Source: Pseudomonas sp. (GTDB lineage: Bacteria; Pseudomonadota; Gammaproteobacteria; Pseudomonadales; Pseudomonadaceae). From it: a DNA stretch of 64,000 nucleotides. Location of the stretch: assembly GCA_022448005.1 (NCBI GenBank), contig JAKUTK010000017.1, positions 1 through 64,000 of the forward strand, in the 5' to 3' direction. The notes under the pieces were generated by a model. It saw nothing but the letters and a program-made list of their open reading frames with translations. It ran no database searches and was not told the origin of the DNA. Of this stretch, positions 57,076-64,000 are shown in pieces (position 1 is the stretch's first letter; each line of letters begins with the position of its first letter). Made by a program: the position numbers and the translations under genes.

Positions 57076-59265
57076 TCAGAAGCTCATGTCGACCCGCGCC
57101 CAATAGGTGCGGCCCGGCTCATTGACGCGACGGGTTGCGTCAAGCCCGTAGTCGGCGAAGCCTGCGCTGCCAGCCAGGTTGAGGTGCTCGCTGTAGGCTT
57201 TGTCCAGCAAATTGTCGACACCGGCGCTGAGCTTGAAATGCTGGTCCAAACGATAAGCACCGTTGACCGCCAGCACACCGAAGCCAGCACTCTCGTCGAA
57301 GTCCTTGCCAACCACGGTGCCCTGATTTTCAGCGACCCGCCCCTGTGAAGCGACTACTCGCCAGAGCCCGCTGGTGCTCCAGTTTTCACGTTCGTAAGTC
57401 AGCCCGAGGCGCCCTTCCAGCGGCGGAATCTGCGGCATGGCACGGTCATCGCTGCGGTTCTTGCCCCAGGCGTAGGCCAGACTTGCGTCGCCTTTCCAGT
57501 TGCGATTGAAGCGGTAGCTTGCGCCCAGCTCGCCACCGGCGATGGTGGCGTCAATGTTGCTCACCTCCGCGCGAAGCATGCCGGGCATCACCCCAGGCAG
57601 GTAGCTGAACAGGATGTAGTCTTCGACCAGACCGGCGTACGCGGAAGCCCAGGCCTGCAGCGGGCCCTTGGCGTACTGCAGGCCGACATCAAGCTGCGTG
57701 GTCTTCTCCGGCCGAACAGAGTCGAACGGCTGTACCGTGCCGACCGGCCCTGGGTTGGAGACGAACAGTTCCCAGTAATCGGGGAACCGCTCGGCATGGC
57801 CAAGGCCGGCATATCCGGTCACCGGCATCCCGGAGAGTTCTTTTTCGTAGCGCATGAAGCCGCTGTAAAGCGTGTCACGCCGAGTGTCTCCGGCGCTGGG
57901 ATTGGTCCAATCCTGACTGACCGGCATGCCCATCATGTTTTTCAGCGTCGGGTGATGGCTGTTGAAAAATGCTCGCTCATCGGTCGCCTCGTGTAGATCC
58001 AGGCGCAGACCGCTGATGACTTTGTCGCGTTCACTGAGCTGCCAGGTCAGCTCGCCGAACAGGCCGTAACTGTGCAGGACGGCATCCGGCACCCAGGGCA
58101 GCGCGTCGCTACCCGCCGCCGCTACCATCTGATTGACCGCACCGGTCGGGTTCATGACTTTGCGATGCTCCCTGCGCTGCGCATCAATGCCGGCCTTCAC
58201 GTCGACATCGGACCATTGCCAGGTGCCGACCAGGCGACCACCGAGCGTGCGGCGGTCGACCCGCGACAGGGTCGGCTGGGTCATCATCATCGTCGGGACG
58301 AAGTCGCGCAGGCTGTAGTTATCCATGACGTGGTCGGCGTAGTTGTAATAAACCTGCGCCTCCAGCCCGTAGAAGGTCTCGCCGATATTGGTCTTCTCGA
58401 AGCGCAATCCGAGGCTTTCACGTTGAAACTGGCTGCCGTCCATGCCTCGTCCAGCATAGCGGGCGAAGCCGTCTCCGCGGCCAGCGGTCAGTTCGACCAA
58501 GGTATCCGCATCCGGCACCCAGCCTAGCGCGATGTCGGTGTTCCACTTGTCATAGCGCGACGGCACTGTATCGCCGTTGCCGTCCGCGTAGTCATCAGCC
58601 TGCGAGCTGTTGGCCATCAGCCGCGCGTAGCCCTGTGTGCTCCCCACAGAGGCATCGAGGTTGCGGTCGAAGCGGCCATTAGAGCCAGTCAGCAGACTGG
58701 CGTTGAGGCGGTAATCCGGCTCGCTGAACTGCTCCGGTTCACGCTCGAAGAGCACCGTAGCGGCCGAAGCGCCTGGCCCCCAGAGCACGGTCTGCGGCCC
58801 TTTGATGACCGTCAGCTTGTCGAACGTGTCCGGACTGATATAGGAGCTAGGCGAGTCCATGCGATTCGGACATGCGCCGAGCATCTCGCCGCCATTGCTG
58901 AGCAGTTTCAGGCGCGAGCCGAACATCCCTCGGAAAACGGGATCACCGTTTACTCCGCCGTTGCGCACCGCCGAGAAGCCCGGAATGGTTTTCAGGTAAT
59001 CGGCGCCGTCGCTGGCCGGCATCGGCTGACGGGGGATCTTCGGATCGGTGACCACCGTCAGCGGGGACTGCTGCGCCACCCCGGTGACGACCATGGGAGT
59101 GAGCTGGATCGGCGACCTGGGGTCCGCCTGGGCGGCCATGCTCTGGGCTGCGACGGCGCTAAGCAGCGCGACGTGCGCCAAGTGCCAGCGCAAGCGCAAC
59201 GGACGCAGGGAAAAGTTGCCGGGCAGGCGTGAGGTTACCGCCCGTGCAGGGGTGATTTTGGACAT
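57076..59265 (-). CDS. oprC: TonB-dependent copper receptor OprC
   Basis: A 729-residue outer-membrane beta-barrel that takes up copper. A signal peptide ends near residue 48. The plug domain carries YLKTIPGFSAVRNGGVNGDPVFRG. The copper motif of OprC, CxxxM plus HxM, is present as Cys132-Met136 (ACPNRM) and His312-Met314 (DHVMDN). These are offset by exactly 11 from the P. aeruginosa residues I recall (C143, M147, H323, M325). The barrel ends with the aromatic strand TYWARVDMSF. The DUF2946 gene lies 54 bases upstream on the same strand. Confidence 0.94.
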   Translation of the reverse strand: MSKITPARAVTSRLPGNFSLRPLRLRWHLAHVALLSAVAAQSMAAQADPRSPIQLTPMVVTGVAQQSPLTVVTDPKIPRQPMPASDGADYLKTIPGFSAVRNGGVNGDPVFRGMFGSRLKLLSNGGEMLGACPNRMDSPSSYISPDTFDKLTVIKGPQTVLWGPGASAATVLFEREPEQFSEPDYRLNASLLTGSNGRFDRNLDASVGSTQGYARLMANSSQADDYADGNGDTVPSRYDKWNTDIALGWVPDADTLVELTAGRGDGFARYAGRGMDGSQFQRESLGLRFEKTNIGETFYGLEAQVYYNYADHVMDNYSLRDFVPTMMMTQPTLSRVDRRTLGGRLVGTWQWSDVDVKAGIDAQRREHRKVMNPTGAVNQMVAAAGSDALPWVPDAVLHSYGLFGELTWQLSERDKVISGLRLDLHEATDERAFFNSHHPTLKNMMGMPVSQDWTNPSAGDTRRDTLYSGFMRYEKELSGMPVTGYAGLGHAERFPDYWELFVSNPGPVGTVQPFDSVRPEKTTQLDVGLQYAKGPLQAWASAYAGLVEDYILFSYLPGVMPGMLRAEVSNIDATIAGGELGASYRFNRNWKGDASLAYAWGKNRSDDRAMPQIPPLEGRLGLTYERENWSTSGLWRVVASQGRVAENQGTVVGKDFDESAGFGVLAVNGAYRLDQHFKLSAGVDNLLDKAYSEHLNLAGSAGFADYGLDATRRVNEPGRTYWARVDMSF

Positions 59266-59319
59266 AAGGATCTTCCACTTCTGAAATGTAGGAGAAACCG
59301 CGCGCTGGCGGCTCGGAAA

Positions 59320-59718
59320 TCAGCCGTGGAGTACAGGTGGTGCCCGCGCATGCCCGCCAGTAAGGCGCGGCATGGCCGCCAGTGGCGGTTGCGCACTCAG
59401 CCGTGCAAAAGAAGGCGAGAAATAAGGCAGGGCCGGCGCGAAGGACAGCACCAGTGGCGGACTCAGCGTCAGCAGCTCACAGTAACCACAGAGGTCAAGC
59501 GAGGCGAGCCAGGCCGGCTGGCCAACCGAGCCCGAAGTTGTATGCGCCTTTGGCGCATGGCCCTGTGCCTGGTGATGATGCTGATGGGCGACTGATGCCG
59601 CTGTAGCGGACTGGGCAGGCCCAAGCTGCGAAGCTGAATAGAGCGGACCCACATGAATCATCAGCATGGCAAAAAGGCCAAGCCAGAGATCCGCTGTGAA
59701 ATGTCCTCTACGTCTCAC
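59320..59718 (-). CDS. DUF2946 family small exported protein
   Basis: A 132-residue protein with an N-terminal hydrophobic segment (LWLGLFAMLMIHVGPLYSA). It has a histidine-rich stretch (HQHHHQAQGHAPKAH, residues 46-60) and the DUF2946 motif SLDLCGYCELLTLSPPL with two cysteines. The histidines and CxxC suggest metal binding. Family members are often encoded beside copper receptors, as here with oprC, so a copper-handling role is likely but unproven. Confidence 0.85.
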   Translation of the reverse strand: MRRRGHFTADLWLGLFAMLMIHVGPLYSASQLGPAQSATAASVAHQHHHQAQGHAPKAHTTSGSVGQPAWLASLDLCGYCELLTLSPPLVLSFAPALPYFSPSFARLSAQPPLAAMPRLTGGHARAPPVLHG

Positions 59719-59759
59719 GAAAATCCTGCCGTGGAGCGGCTACTACTCGTCGTGGCCGG

Positions 59760-59840
59760 ATGATCGCATGCTGCAAGGCCAAGGGTGACTGCGACACGGG
59801 GCCGCAATTTCGTTGCGCAATCGACCGTCTATTACTTTAA
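59760..59840 (+). CDS. Possible leucine leader peptide upstream of leuA
   Basis: A 26-codon frame starts with ATG at 59760 and encodes MIACCKAKGDCDTG... and ends with Arg-Leu-Leu-Leu, codons CTA TTA CTT, immediately before TAA. Both CTA and TTA are rare in high-GC pseudomonads. It lies about 180 bases before the leuA start. A stem-loop (CTCCCC/GGGGAG) lies near leuA's ribosome-binding site but without a terminator T run. There is no strong Shine-Dalgarno sequence. This is a suggestive, unproven attenuation leader. Confidence 0.35.
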   Translation: MIACCKAKGDCDTGPQFRCAIDRLLL

Positions 59841-60016
59841 CGAGTCGAAATATATCTCCTTCAAATAGTAATTTATTAGTGTTTTTCACCATTTTCTCGG
59901 AGAGAGTTGCAATCCAATACGCACGAGCCCTACATTCGGAACCATAGAACCGCATCGACCTGCTCTGCCCTCCCCGATTTGCGCCGCACTTTGGGGAGCT
60001 GCTCAAGGAAATCGCC

Positions 60017-61687
60017 ATGACAATGCTCAAAGATCCTTCAAACAAATACCGCGCCTTTCCGGTGATCAACCTGCCTGACCGTACCTGGCCATCGCAGACC
60101 ATTACCCAGGCGCCGATCTGGCTGAGCTCCGACCTGCGCGACGGCAACCAATCGCTGATCGAGCCGATGGACGCGGGCAAGAAGATGCGTTTCTTCAAGA
60201 CGCTGGTTCAGGTCGGCCTGAAGGAAATCGAAGTTGGCTTTCCCTCCGCATCGCAGACCGACTTCGATTTCGTTCGCGAGCTGATACAGGGTGGACACAT
60301 TCCGGATGACGTCACTATCCAGGTGCTGACTCAGGCCCGCGAAGACCTCATCACTCGCACCTTCGAGTCGCTCAAGGGCGCCAAGCAGGCCATCGTCCAC
60401 TACTACAACGCAACCGCGCCGAGCTTCCGTCGCATCGTCTTCAACCAGGACAAGGCCGGTGTAATCAACATCGCCGTTAACGCCGCGCAGGTGGTCAAGC
60501 GCCTGGCCGATGCCGCGCCGGAAACCGACTGGCGCTTCGAATATTCGCCGGAGGTGTTCAGTTCCACCGAGACCGACTTCGCCGTCGAAGTGTGCAACGC
60601 GGTCATCGAGGTGTTTCAGCCGACGCCAACGAAGAAGCTGATCCTCAACCTGCCCGCCACCGTCGAGGCCGCGACGCCGAACATCTATGCCGATCAGATC
60701 GAATATTTCAGCCGCAAGATCAACAAGCGCGACAGCGTGTTGATCAGCCTGCACACCCACAACGACCGCGGCACGGGCGTTGCTGCCACCGAATTGGGCC
60801 TGATGGCCGGTGCGGATCGCGTCGAGGGCTGCCTGTTCGGTAACGGCGAGCGCACCGGCAACGTTGATCTGGTCACCGTTGCGCTGAACATGTACAGCCA
60901 GGGCGTTGATCCGCAGCTGGACTTCTCCGACATCGACGCATTGCGCAAGGTAGTCGAAGAGTGCAATCAACTGCCGGTCCATCCGCGCCATCCCTATGTC
61001 GGCGATCTGGTCCATACCGCCTTCTCCGGCTCGCACCAGGACGCGATCCGCAAGGGCTTCAGCCAGCAGGATCCGAACGGGGTCTGGGAAGTGCCCTACC
61101 TGCCGATCGACCCGGCCGACATTGGTCGCAGTTACGAGGCGGTGATTCGCGTCAACAGCCAGTCCGGCAAGGGCGGCATCACCTACTTGCTGGAGCAGGA
61201 GTACGGCATCAGTTTGCCGCGCCGCATGCAGATCGAGTTCAGCCAGGTGGTGCAGCGCGAAACTGATCGTCTCGGCCTGGAAATGAGCGCCAAGCAGATC
61301 TACGCGCTGCTCGAAAGTGAGTACCTGCAGGCTACAGCCCCTTATGCGCTGAAGAGCCACCGCTTGCAGGAAGAGAACGGCACCAGCGCTGTCGACGTGG
61401 AAGTCGCCAGCGAAGGCGAGATCATGCACTGGCGCGGCATCGGCAAGGGCCCGCTGGAGGCGCTGGTTGCCGGCTTGCCGGTCAAGCTGGAGATCATGGA
61501 TTACCACGAGCACTCGATCGGCGCTGGCAGCAATGCACGCGCAGCAGCCTATATCGAGGTTCGTCTGGACGGCGAACGCCCGCTGCACGGCATTGGGATT
61601 GACGAGAACATCACCACCGCAAGTATCCGTGCGCTGTTCAGTGCCCTTAACAGAGCCTTGCGCGAAGCAACATCCAAAGCCGCCTGA
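60017..61687 (+). CDS. leuA: 2-isopropylmalate synthase
   Basis: A 556-residue enzyme that condenses acetyl-CoA with 2-ketoisovalerate, the first committed step of leucine synthesis. It begins at ATG 60017 with AAGGAA upstream. The catalytic DRE-TIM core has [16 protein letters not shown] and the metal HxH in [22 protein letters not shown]. The C-terminal LeuA dimer domain (from about 430) binds leucine for feedback inhibition. The length and sequence fit the longer LeuA type with [10 protein letters not shown] instead of the shorter enterobacterial type. Confidence 0.96.
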   Translation: MTMLKDPSNKYRAFPVINLPDRTWPSQTITQAPIWLSSDLRDGNQSLIEPMDAGKKMRFFKTLVQVGLKEIEVGFPSASQTDFDFVRELIQGGHIPDDVTIQVLTQAREDLITRTFESLKGAKQAIVHYYNATAPSFRRIVFNQDKAGVINIAVNAAQVVKRLADAAPETDWRFEYSPEVFSSTETDFAVEVCNAVIEVFQPTPTKKLILNLPATVEAATPNIYADQIEYFSRKINKRDSVLISLHTHNDRGTGVAATELGLMAGADRVEGCLFGNGERTGNVDLVTVALNMYSQGVDPQLDFSDIDALRKVVEECNQLPVHPRHPYVGDLVHTAFSGSHQDAIRKGFSQQDPNGVWEVPYLPIDPADIGRSYEAVIRVNSQSGKGGITYLLEQEYGISLPRRMQIEFSQVVQRETDRLGLEMSAKQIYALLESEYLQATAPYALKSHRLQEENGTSAVDVEVASEGEIMHWRGIGKGPLEALVAGLPVKLEIMDYHEHSIGAGSNARAAAYIEVRLDGERPLHGIGIDENITTASIRALFSALNRALREATSKAA

Positions 61688-61693
61688 GGCCCA

Positions 61694-61722
61694 GACGGCG
61701 AGCCCGGACCGGGCCCGCCGTC
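61694..61722 (+). terminator. Hairpin after leuA
   Basis: A 13-bp stem (GACGGCGAGCCCG with CGGGCCCGCCGTC, one mismatch) has a three-base loop and lies seven bases past the stop. It lacks a T run but is a strong GC-rich hairpin, probably the leuA 3' end. Confidence 0.65.
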
Positions 61723-61909
61723 CCCGTACCACCAGCGGAAGCATTGAGCACAAACCACCCCCCTGGGCGCCGCTCTCGCCACTCCATGGCTTCTCGCCCC
61801 CCTGCTTCCTGCAGGAACGCATCATTCATCAGCAGAATCGTGCAACCGCTTCACGGCCTCTGGTACTAGGATGGGCGTTTCGTCCAGACAATCAGCCTCA
61901 GGAGTCGCC

Positions 61910-62968
61910 ATGAGCAATGCCATCGGTTATGCCGCCCAGGATCCGAGCACGCCGCTCGCACCCTATTCCTTCACCCGCCGCGACGTCGGACCGAACGATG
62001 TAAAGATCGACATTCTCTACTGCGGCGTCTGCCACTCGGACCTGCATACCGCACGCAACGAATGGAACAACACGCTCTACCCTTCCGTCCCGGACCACGA
62101 GATCGTTGGGCGGGTAACGGCCGTTGGTGAGGCGGTCAGCCGCTTCAAGGTCGGCGACATGGCCGGCGTCGGCTGCCTGGTCGACAGTTGCCGGACCTGT
62201 TCGTCCTGCGGCGAAGGGCTGGAGCAATACTGTGAGAACGGCTTCACCGGCACCTATAACGGTCCGGCCTTCGGCGGTGGTGAGAACACCCTGGGCGGCT
62301 ACTCGGACAACATCGTGGTGGACCAGCATTTCGTCCTGCGCATCTCTCACGACGAAACCAACCTGGCGGCCGTCGCGCCACTGCTGTGCGCCGGCATCAC
62401 GACCTATTCGCCGCTGCGCCAGTGGAAGGTCGGACCCGGCCAGAAGGTTGGCGTGGTCGGCCTCGGTGGCCTTGGTCACATGGCGGTGAAGATCGCCAAT
62501 GCCATGGGGGCTCATGTGGTGTTGTTCACCACCTCGCCGGACAAGAAGGAAGACGCGCTGCGCCTCGGTGCCAGCGAAGTGGTGGTGTCGAAGAACCGGG
62601 ACGAGATGGCCGCGCATCTGAACAGCTTCGACTTCATCCTCAACACGGTCGCCGCGCCGCACAACCTCGACGCCTTCGTTGCGCTGCTCAAGCGTGACGC
62701 GACCATGACCCTGGTAGGCGCCCCCGCATCGCCACATCCTTCGCCCAGCGTGTTCGGCCTGATCTTCAAGCGTCGCCGTATTGCCGGCTCGCTGATCGGC
62801 GGCATTGCCGAGACTCAGGAGATGCTCGACTTCTGCGCTGAACACAGCATCGTGTCGGACATCGAGATGATCGATATCCAGACCATCAACGAGGCCTACG
62901 AGCGCATGCTCAAGAGCGACGTCAAATACCGTTTCGTCATCGACATGGCCTCGCTCAAGTCGGCGTAA
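61910..62968 (+). CDS. Zinc-dependent NAD(P) alcohol dehydrogenase (YahK-like)
   Basis: A 352-residue medium-chain dehydrogenase of the cinnamyl-alcohol-dehydrogenase/YahK group. The catalytic zinc site is in ILYCGVCHSDLHTARNEW and PDHEIVGRV. The structural zinc has four Cys in DSCRTCSSCGEGLEQYC, and the Rossmann motif is VGLGGLGHMAVKIA near residue 180. Members reduce many aldehydes with NADPH. The ATG at 61910 has AGGAG five bases upstream; the frame to 61871 is rejected. A hairpin follows. Confidence 0.92.
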   Translation: MSNAIGYAAQDPSTPLAPYSFTRRDVGPNDVKIDILYCGVCHSDLHTARNEWNNTLYPSVPDHEIVGRVTAVGEAVSRFKVGDMAGVGCLVDSCRTCSSCGEGLEQYCENGFTGTYNGPAFGGGENTLGGYSDNIVVDQHFVLRISHDETNLAAVAPLLCAGITTYSPLRQWKVGPGQKVGVVGLGGLGHMAVKIANAMGAHVVLFTTSPDKKEDALRLGASEVVVSKNRDEMAAHLNSFDFILNTVAAPHNLDAFVALLKRDATMTLVGAPASPHPSPSVFGLIFKRRRIAGSLIGGIAETQEMLDFCAEHSIVSDIEMIDIQTINEAYERMLKSDVKYRFVIDMASLKSA

Positions 62969-62975
62969 GCCACAG

Positions 62976-63006
62976 CATGGGCGCGCCGAGCCCAGGCGTG
63001 CCCATG
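62976..63006 (+). terminator. Hairpin after alcohol dehydrogenase gene
   Basis: The stem CATGGGCGCGCC/GGCGTGCCCATG has one mismatch and a seven-base loop. It lies eight bases past the stop and no T run follows. Confidence 0.6.
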
Positions 63007-63081
63007 ACCAGCGCGGTTCAAACCGGGCCTTCCCTCTTTGCCGCCGAGCCGCTAAGGTCGCCGACCTTCTGAGGAGTCGGC

Positions 63082-63939
63082 ATGCGCTACCTGATTTTCG
63101 TCACCCTGCTCTGGGCGTTTTCCTTCAATCTGATCGGTGCCTACCTCGCTGGCCAGGTGGACAGCTACTTCGCTGTGCTGACACGCGTGTTGCTGGCTGG
63201 CGTGGTATTCCTCCCGCTGACCCGCTGGCGCGGCGTGGCACCGGGCTTCATCGGCGGGGTCACATTGGTCGGCGCGCTGCAGTTCGGCGTTACCTACCTC
63301 TGCCTGTATCTGAGTTTCAACGTGTTGACGGTGGCGGAAGTGCTGCTGTTCACGGTACTGACACCGCTCCACGTGACATTGATCGACGATGCGCTGAACC
63401 GTCGTTTCAACCCCTGGGCTCTGGTCGCCGCGGCCGTGGCGGTATTGGGTGCCGGACTGATTCGCTATGACGGTGTCTCCAATGACTTTCTCGGTGGCTT
63501 CCTGCTGATGCAGTTGGCCAACTTCACCTTTGCCGCGGGCCAGGTCGGCTACAAGCATCTGGCGCAGCGCTACCCGTCTGATATCCCACTCCACCGTCGC
63601 TTCGGCTACTTCTTCATTGGCGCGCTGGTCGTCGTGCTGCCGGCCTGGCTGCTGTTCGGCAACCCGGACAAGCTGCCGACCACCACTGCGCAGTGGGGCG
63701 TACTGGTGTGGATGGGCGTGCTGGCGACGGCACTCGGGCAATTCTGCTGGAACAAGGGCGCCACCCTGGTCGATGCCGGCACTCTCGCGGTGATGAACAA
63801 CATGGCGGTGCCGGTGGGGCTGGTTCTCAATCTGTTGTTCTGGGGCACGCAGACCAATCTTGTACTGCTGACGGTGGGTGGCCTGATCATTCTGGCCTCG
63901 CTGCAGATCAACCGCCTGGGTCGCAAGCAGGCTCAATGA
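63082..63939 (+). CDS. DMT-superfamily EamA-type transporter
   Basis: A 285-residue inner-membrane protein with about ten helices in two EamA repeats. The first repeat starts YLIFVTLLWAFSFNLIGAYLAGQVDSYFAVLTRVLLAGVVFLPL. The second spans about 150-280 and includes AQWGVLVWMGVLATALGQFCWNKGATLVDAGTLAVMNNMAVPVGLVLNLLFWG. The sequence resembles carboxylate/amino acid/amine transporters (YigM/RhtA-type). The substrate is unknown, and efflux of metabolites is usual. GAGGAG precedes the ATG. Confidence 0.88.
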   Translation: MRYLIFVTLLWAFSFNLIGAYLAGQVDSYFAVLTRVLLAGVVFLPLTRWRGVAPGFIGGVTLVGALQFGVTYLCLYLSFNVLTVAEVLLFTVLTPLHVTLIDDALNRRFNPWALVAAAVAVLGAGLIRYDGVSNDFLGGFLLMQLANFTFAAGQVGYKHLAQRYPSDIPLHRRFGYFFIGALVVVLPAWLLFGNPDKLPTTTAQWGVLVWMGVLATALGQFCWNKGATLVDAGTLAVMNNMAVPVGLVLNLLFWGTQTNLVLLTVGGLIILASLQINRLGRKQAQ

Positions 63940-64000
63940 CATTATGTAAGTTATTGTTATATATGGATTTATATATCAATTAAGTAAGATAGCGCGCCCC
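63940..64000. other. AT-rich tail of the window
   Basis: After the DMT gene, positions 63941-63990 become strongly AT-rich (TATATATGGATTTATATATC), unlike the surrounding GC-rich DNA. It may be a promoter, an operator or the edge of a horizontally acquired segment. It cannot be resolved because the window ends. Confidence 0.4.

Noticed and set aside
59845..59866. Strong ribosome-binding-site-like AAGGAGATATA on the minus strand
   Set aside because: No start codon follows at a usable distance, so it is probably chance in AT-rich DNA.
60038..61825. 595-codon open frame on the minus strand
   Set aside because: Fully antisense to leuA, whose motifs are unmistakable; composition-driven shadow.

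Overview
The window is a GC-rich (roughly 60 %) stretch of a gammaproteobacterial chromosome of the Pseudomonas/Stutzerimonas type. Protein sequences, gene pairs such as prfB-lysS, guaA-guaB, argF plus an ABC ATPase, bfd-bfr, oprC next to leuA, and short REP-like inverted repeats all point that way. I saw no rRNA, tRNA, CRISPR array, intact insertion sequence or prophage. The first gene is cut by the left edge of the window.

Layout. 1-13 kb is housekeeping: a DUF3597 fragment, an inositol monophosphatase-family protein, small conserved proteins, an HPF-like ribosome factor, rsmJ, extensin-like and DUF72 proteins, tsaB, adk, ppc, and two DUF4398 lipoproteins (the second with an OmpA domain, LptF-like). 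13.3-26.3 kb is the accessory part: an acyl-CoA ligase, then a tightly packed leftward operon (thioesterase, ACAD10/11-type acyl-CoA dehydrogenase, SDR, ACAD11-type sugar-kinase-like phosphotransferase, SurE, second acyl-CoA ligase, class II aldolase, GhrA-like reductase), transcribed divergently from a DctP-DctQ-DctM TRAP transporter. 26.3-37 kb returns to conserved genes: a DUF1704/QEGLA metallopeptidase-like protein, lysS, prfB with its programmed +1 frameshift, a DUF533 protein, an old-yellow-enzyme-like oxidoreductase, a molybdopterin oxidoreductase and recJ. 37-44 kb holds pxpABC (5-oxoprolinase), yaeQ, bfd-bfr (iron storage, with a Fur-like site), grxD, argF and an orphan ABC ATPase. 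44-57 kb holds tadA, a multicopper oxidase, a DUF1206 membrane protein, a diguanylate cyclase, guaA-guaB, xseA, an M23 peptidase, an isochorismatase-like hydrolase and an MscS-type channel. 57-64 kb holds the copper receptor oprC with a DUF2946 gene, leuA, a zinc alcohol dehydrogenase and a DMT exporter.

How parts work together. The most notable system is the 15.9-26.2 kb catabolic locus. A TRAP importer would take up an organic acid, the ligase would make its CoA ester, and the kinase plus ACAD pair (the two halves of human ACAD11, separated) would phosphorylate a hydroxyacyl-CoA and eliminate/isomerise the phosphate, as known for 4-hydroxyacid catabolism and the related P. putida levulinate (lva) operon. 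The SDR would do the redox step. SurE, a phosphatase family, and the aldolase/GhrA pair are unusual companions and suggest a variant pathway with an unknown substrate. A second point of interest is a 26-codon open frame ahead of leuA that ends in three leucine codons, a possible attenuator leader.
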